64,000 nucleotides of DNA from the NCBI GenBank assembly GCA_028287465.1, contig JAQBPO010000043.1, forward strand, positions 1-64,000. Direction: 5' to 3'. The DNA comes from Fibrobacterota bacterium (GTDB taxonomy: Bacteria; Fibrobacterota; Fibrobacteria; UBA11236). This document shows, piece by piece, positions 60,256 to 64,000 of the stretch (positions are counted from its first letter, which is position 1; every line of letters starts with the position of its first letter). Under the pieces are notes generated by a model. That model had not been told where the DNA came from, searched no databases, and saw nothing but the letters and a program-made list of their open reading frames with translations. Both the position numbers and the translations under genes were made by a program.

Positions 60256-60847
60256 GGCGCCTCGGTTCCGCGGCGGGGCGTTCGCTGGCGCTTCCAAGGG
60301 TCGTAAGTTGAAGAGGGAACCGGGGTCTGGATAGGATTCCGGATTCTGCGTGGTCTGCGGGCGGGGCCGGGGAGGGGTCGCGGCGCGAACTTCGCTGGTC
60401 GGTGCCGTGGGTCGAGAGGCGTTCGGGTTCAGGGGCGACCGCTCATTTTGGGGTGGGGCAGCTCGCGGGCGAGCGATCTTCCGATTCCCTGGGTTTGCGA
60501 TCCTGAACCCGAACGCTTGCCGCTCGTAATGCGCCGCGACCCCTCCCCGGCCCCGCCCGCCGCTGGGTAGACTCCGGGTTCCCGTTCCATTCGAAGAAAT
60601 CCTTTTTTATTGAACGACCTTCGGGAGGGCCGGGGAATCGGAACCCCAGGTTGGTCATCGAGGCGCCCGGATTCCGTTGGCGGCTTAAGGCAGTCAGGAT
60701 TTCTCCGTAGGCCCCTCCTGATCCTTCCCTTGGACTTGTTTTCCGACGGCGGGACGGGGTTTGGGGAGCGTCGGCGATAAAGGGCGCACCTGGGAAGGTC
60801 CGTGAGGGGGCTTGGGAAGGGCGTTCTGCCCAAAATTCCCGGAAATT
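60256..60847. other. Long intergenic region before icd, mostly an inverted-repeat element
   Basis: About 670 bases without a convincing gene. The first half holds the inverted repeat listed separately. The second half is G/C-rich with short palindromic stretches (for example CCGATTCCC at 60481 against GGGGAATCGG at 60631). No tRNA, no recognised riboswitch and no protein with supporting features were found. Confidence 0.5.
60315..60583. repeat. Large imperfect inverted repeat with 30-bp perfect core
   Basis: The core arms 60357-60386 and 60531-60560 are exact reverse complements over 30 bases. Inside them 60419-60433 and 60502-60516 are exact reverse complements over 15, and CTCG/CGAG (60462-60473) forms the tip. 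Outside, 60315-60328 pairs with 60569-60583 with few mismatches. This could fold as one long hairpin: a structured RNA, a foldback element or a mobile-element relic. Confidence 0.75.
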
Positions 60848-60877
60848 TTGCAGGATTTCCCGCCTCCATACTATATT
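60848..60877 (+). promoter_or_regulatory. Candidate promoter of icd-gltA
   Basis: TTGCAG (60848-60853), 18-base spacer, TATATT (60872-60877), about 50 bases before the icd ATG. Confidence 0.5.
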
Positions 60878-60927
60878 TCCTCCAGAACGTTGAACCGCCC
60901 CATAGCCTCAAAACGACCGGAAAATCC

Positions 60928-62268
<1,341 letters not shown>

Positions 62269-62316
62269 AGGTCCCTGGGAAAAGTCAGAGCGGCCGCGGG
62301 CCGGAAGGAATTCGAG

Positions 62317-63480
62317 ATGTCCGAGAGCGAAGTTCTGTTCACCATCACCAAAGAGCACCTGGATACGGGCCTGCGCGGCTTTCCGGTGGGCACGTGCCCC
62401 AACAGCCATGTCGATCCCATGACGGGCCTGTTCTACGGCGGCTACGCCATCGCGGATCTGGCCGAGAAGGCCCCCGAGGAGGTCATCTATCTCCTCCTCA
62501 AGCGCGAACTTCCGGATGCGGCGCAATTGGCCGCCTTCAAGAAGGACCTTACCGCCCATTCCAAGCTGAACCCCGGCGTCATCGACCACCTGCGCAGCCT
62601 GCCCAAGCAGGGCCATCCCATGAAGTGGTTCCTGGCCGCCATCAACGCCATGGGCATGTACTCGGGCACGGGCGATTATGCCCAGGATTACCTCAACGTG
62701 GTGGCCCAATTGCCCGAGGCCGTCGCCGCCATCTTCCGCATCCGCTCCGGCTGGGGCGAGCCCATCGCTTCCAAACCCGAACTGGGCTGGATCGAGAACT
62801 TCGTGCATATGCTCGGGGCGCCGGGCGCGTCCAAGGATCTCACCTACCTGATGAAGGTGTTCGCCATCCTGCATTTCGACCATGGGGGCGGGAACCTGTC
62901 CACCTTCGTGGGCAAGGCCATCGCCTCCGGACATGAGGATATGTACGGATCCCTGGTGGGCGCCATGGCCGCCTTGGCCGGTCCCCTGCATGGGATGGCC
63001 AACCAGGAATGCCTGCGCTTCCTCAAGGACATCAGCAAGGACATCAAGGACCCGAGCGACGAGAAGGTCGTCTACGATTACGTCGAGAACCTGCTCGCCA
63101 AGGGCGGCGTGCTCTACGGATTCGGCCATGCGGTCCTGCGCGTGGAAGATCCCCGCGCCACGGTCGAATACGCCTTGGGCGAGAAGATCGCAGCCGAGGA
63201 TCCCCTGTTCCGCCTGGCCGTTACCCTCCGCAAGGTGGGCAGCGAGATCCTGAAGAAGAAGGGCAAGGCCGCCGATCCGTATCCCAACGTGGATGCCGTA
63301 TCCGGCTGCCTCATGAGCGCCGCGGGCCTCACGGACGAGAACTATTACACGGTCCTTTTCGGGCTCTCGCGTTGCGTCGGCATCGCGGGCCAGATCGTCT
63401 ACGAGCGCAAGGAAGCGCGCGGCGGCAAGGGTATCCCCATCGTGCGTCCGAAGTACCTCTACACGGGCCCGAAGCGTTAA
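62317..63480 (+). CDS. gltA: Citrate synthase
   Basis: It condenses acetyl-CoA with oxaloacetate. 387 residues (short, ~40 residues less than the E. coli type II enzyme). Catalytic His225 in GPLHGMANQE, His271 in GFGHAVL and Asp326 in YPNVDAVSG are all present. AILHFDHGGGNLSTF and GSLVGAMAALAGP are family motifs. It starts 48 bases after icd and ends before a strong terminator. Confidence 0.94.
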   Translation: MSESEVLFTITKEHLDTGLRGFPVGTCPNSHVDPMTGLFYGGYAIADLAEKAPEEVIYLLLKRELPDAAQLAAFKKDLTAHSKLNPGVIDHLRSLPKQGHPMKWFLAAINAMGMYSGTGDYAQDYLNVVAQLPEAVAAIFRIRSGWGEPIASKPELGWIENFVHMLGAPGASKDLTYLMKVFAILHFDHGGGNLSTFVGKAIASGHEDMYGSLVGAMAALAGPLHGMANQECLRFLKDISKDIKDPSDEKVVYDYVENLLAKGGVLYGFGHAVLRVEDPRATVEYALGEKIAAEDPLFRLAVTLRKVGSEILKKKGKAADPYPNVDAVSGCLMSAAGLTDENYYTVLFGLSRCVGIAGQIVYERKEARGGKGIPIVRPKYLYTGPKR

Positions 63481-63538
63481 GCAAGGGCCCGATCGGTAAT
63501 CGGACTTACGCTCCGACCCTCTTCCTCCACGTTTACAT

Positions 63539-63563
63539 GGGCCCCGGATTCCGGGGCCCTTTT
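63539..63563 (+). terminator. Rho-independent terminator after gltA
   Basis: GGGCCCCGG, loop ATT, CCGGGGCCC, then TTTT: a perfect nine-pair stem. Confidence 0.85.
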
Positions 63564-63753
63564 CCGTTGATCCACCCGGACCCGGCCGCTCCGCCTTTGA
63601 CCGGCCGGCCAAGGCTTGCTGGTATGGAATGATGCGACGGCATCTCCGGACCGCCTTCTCCCCCCTGAATCGGCCCGTTTCCGGCGGATTCGGATCCCGG
63701 GGGATCTGGCATGCCTTTTGTTTTACATGGGGAATCCTTATCCGGAGTCCGCC

Positions 63754-64000
63754 ATGATCGGCACCTTCCTTTTTCGCCTATTGGGTTTCCGCCTTCCCGG
63801 TTTCCTCCTTATCGCCTTCGGCCTGCTGGCCTCGGCCTTGGGATCCTTCGCGCAAATCCCCCTCGATTCCCTGCATGGATCCCTGTGCGGCATGATCGAT
63901 CCGGAAACGAAGCGGCAAGTGGCCATCTCCCCGACCTTCACCCGGGTCAATGTGGTGGTGACCGACGCCATCGCCCAGGCCGTGGTGACCCAGCGCTTCG
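63754..64000 (+). CDS. Exported protein starting a VIT-like domain (3' end outside window)
   Basis: 82 residues are visible: a long signal sequence (hydrophobic about 10-31, cleavage near SFA-QI) and the beginning of a mature protein with VNVVVTDAIAQAVVTQRF, the pattern of the first strands of a vault/inter-alpha-trypsin (VIT) domain. Such proteins usually continue with a von Willebrand A domain and are surface or periplasmic. The assignment is tentative because most of the gene is missing. Confidence 0.6.
   Translation, partial: MIGTFLFRLLGFRLPGFLLIAFGLLASALGSFAQIPLDSLHGSLCGMIDPETKRQVAISPTFTRVNVVVTDAIAQAVVTQRF

Overview
The window comes from the chromosome of a GC-rich, diderm, free-living bacterium. 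The best guess is a member of the Fibrobacterota or a close relative in the FCB group. The reasons are the C-terminal sorting-like and FlgD-like domains on secreted proteins (of the type used with type IX secretion), lamin-tail and DUF1080 secreted proteins, many outer-membrane beta-barrels, and a bacterial DUF2723 membrane protein. This is inference from gene content; there is no rRNA, tRNA, CRISPR array, insertion sequence or prophage here to settle it. Genes are tightly packed, often with ATGA, GTGA or TTGA stop/start overlaps.

Layout. 1-3127: a radical SAM gene cut by the window edge, purN, rnhB and a flippase-like membrane protein in one run. 3176-7289 (minus strand): rsmE, a small membrane protein, a COG0731-like radical SAM enzyme, then a hybrid sensor kinase whose first receiver domain has lost its middle. 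7751-19157: the most distinctive region, eight exported proteins arranged as two copies of the same four-gene cassette (a DUF1080 protein followed by three related outer-membrane barrels A, B and C). A strong terminator lies between the copies. 19285-23412: riboflavin genes ribD-ribE-ribBA-ribH with nusB; the GTP cyclohydrolase II half of RibBA has lost its GTP-binding motif.

23402-33402: a surface or protein glycosylation cluster. It holds a DUF2723 (TMEM260-like) GT-C protein with TPRs, a GT4, a second flippase-like protein, two polyprenyl-phosphate sugar synthase-like GT2 enzymes, an RmlD-like reductase and a GT2/CoA_binding_3 fusion. 33417-40763: accA, a Trm112-like gene, a 960-residue TPR protein with six copies of a short motif, then accB-pilT-accC (a pilus retraction ATPase inside the acetyl-CoA carboxylase genes; accD is absent). 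40765-42849: dapA, a winged-helix regulator and apt with a clear promoter and palindrome. 43011-47538: a lectin-rich lipoprotein, a lamin-tail protein and a PorV-like barrel.

47702-58601: signalling and housekeeping. An HD-GYP protein lacks the His of HD, xerC follows, then a four-PAS SpoIIE-type phosphatase whose PAS units repeat with an exact 384-base period. Next are hisC, a receiver-like protein with Glu at the phosphorylation site, an exported beta protein, a DHp-only protein, queE-queC and a small unknown gene. 58777-63480: a disulfide-reductase-family flavoprotein without redox cysteines, a 270-base inverted-repeat element, icd and gltA with a strong terminator. The window ends inside an exported protein that begins a VIT-like domain.

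Signalling proteins with altered active sites recur (truncated receiver, Glu receiver, HD-less HD-GYP, DHp-only protein). Unrelated proteins share Lys/Ala/Pro-rich disordered tails. A dispersed palindromic repeat occurs three times.
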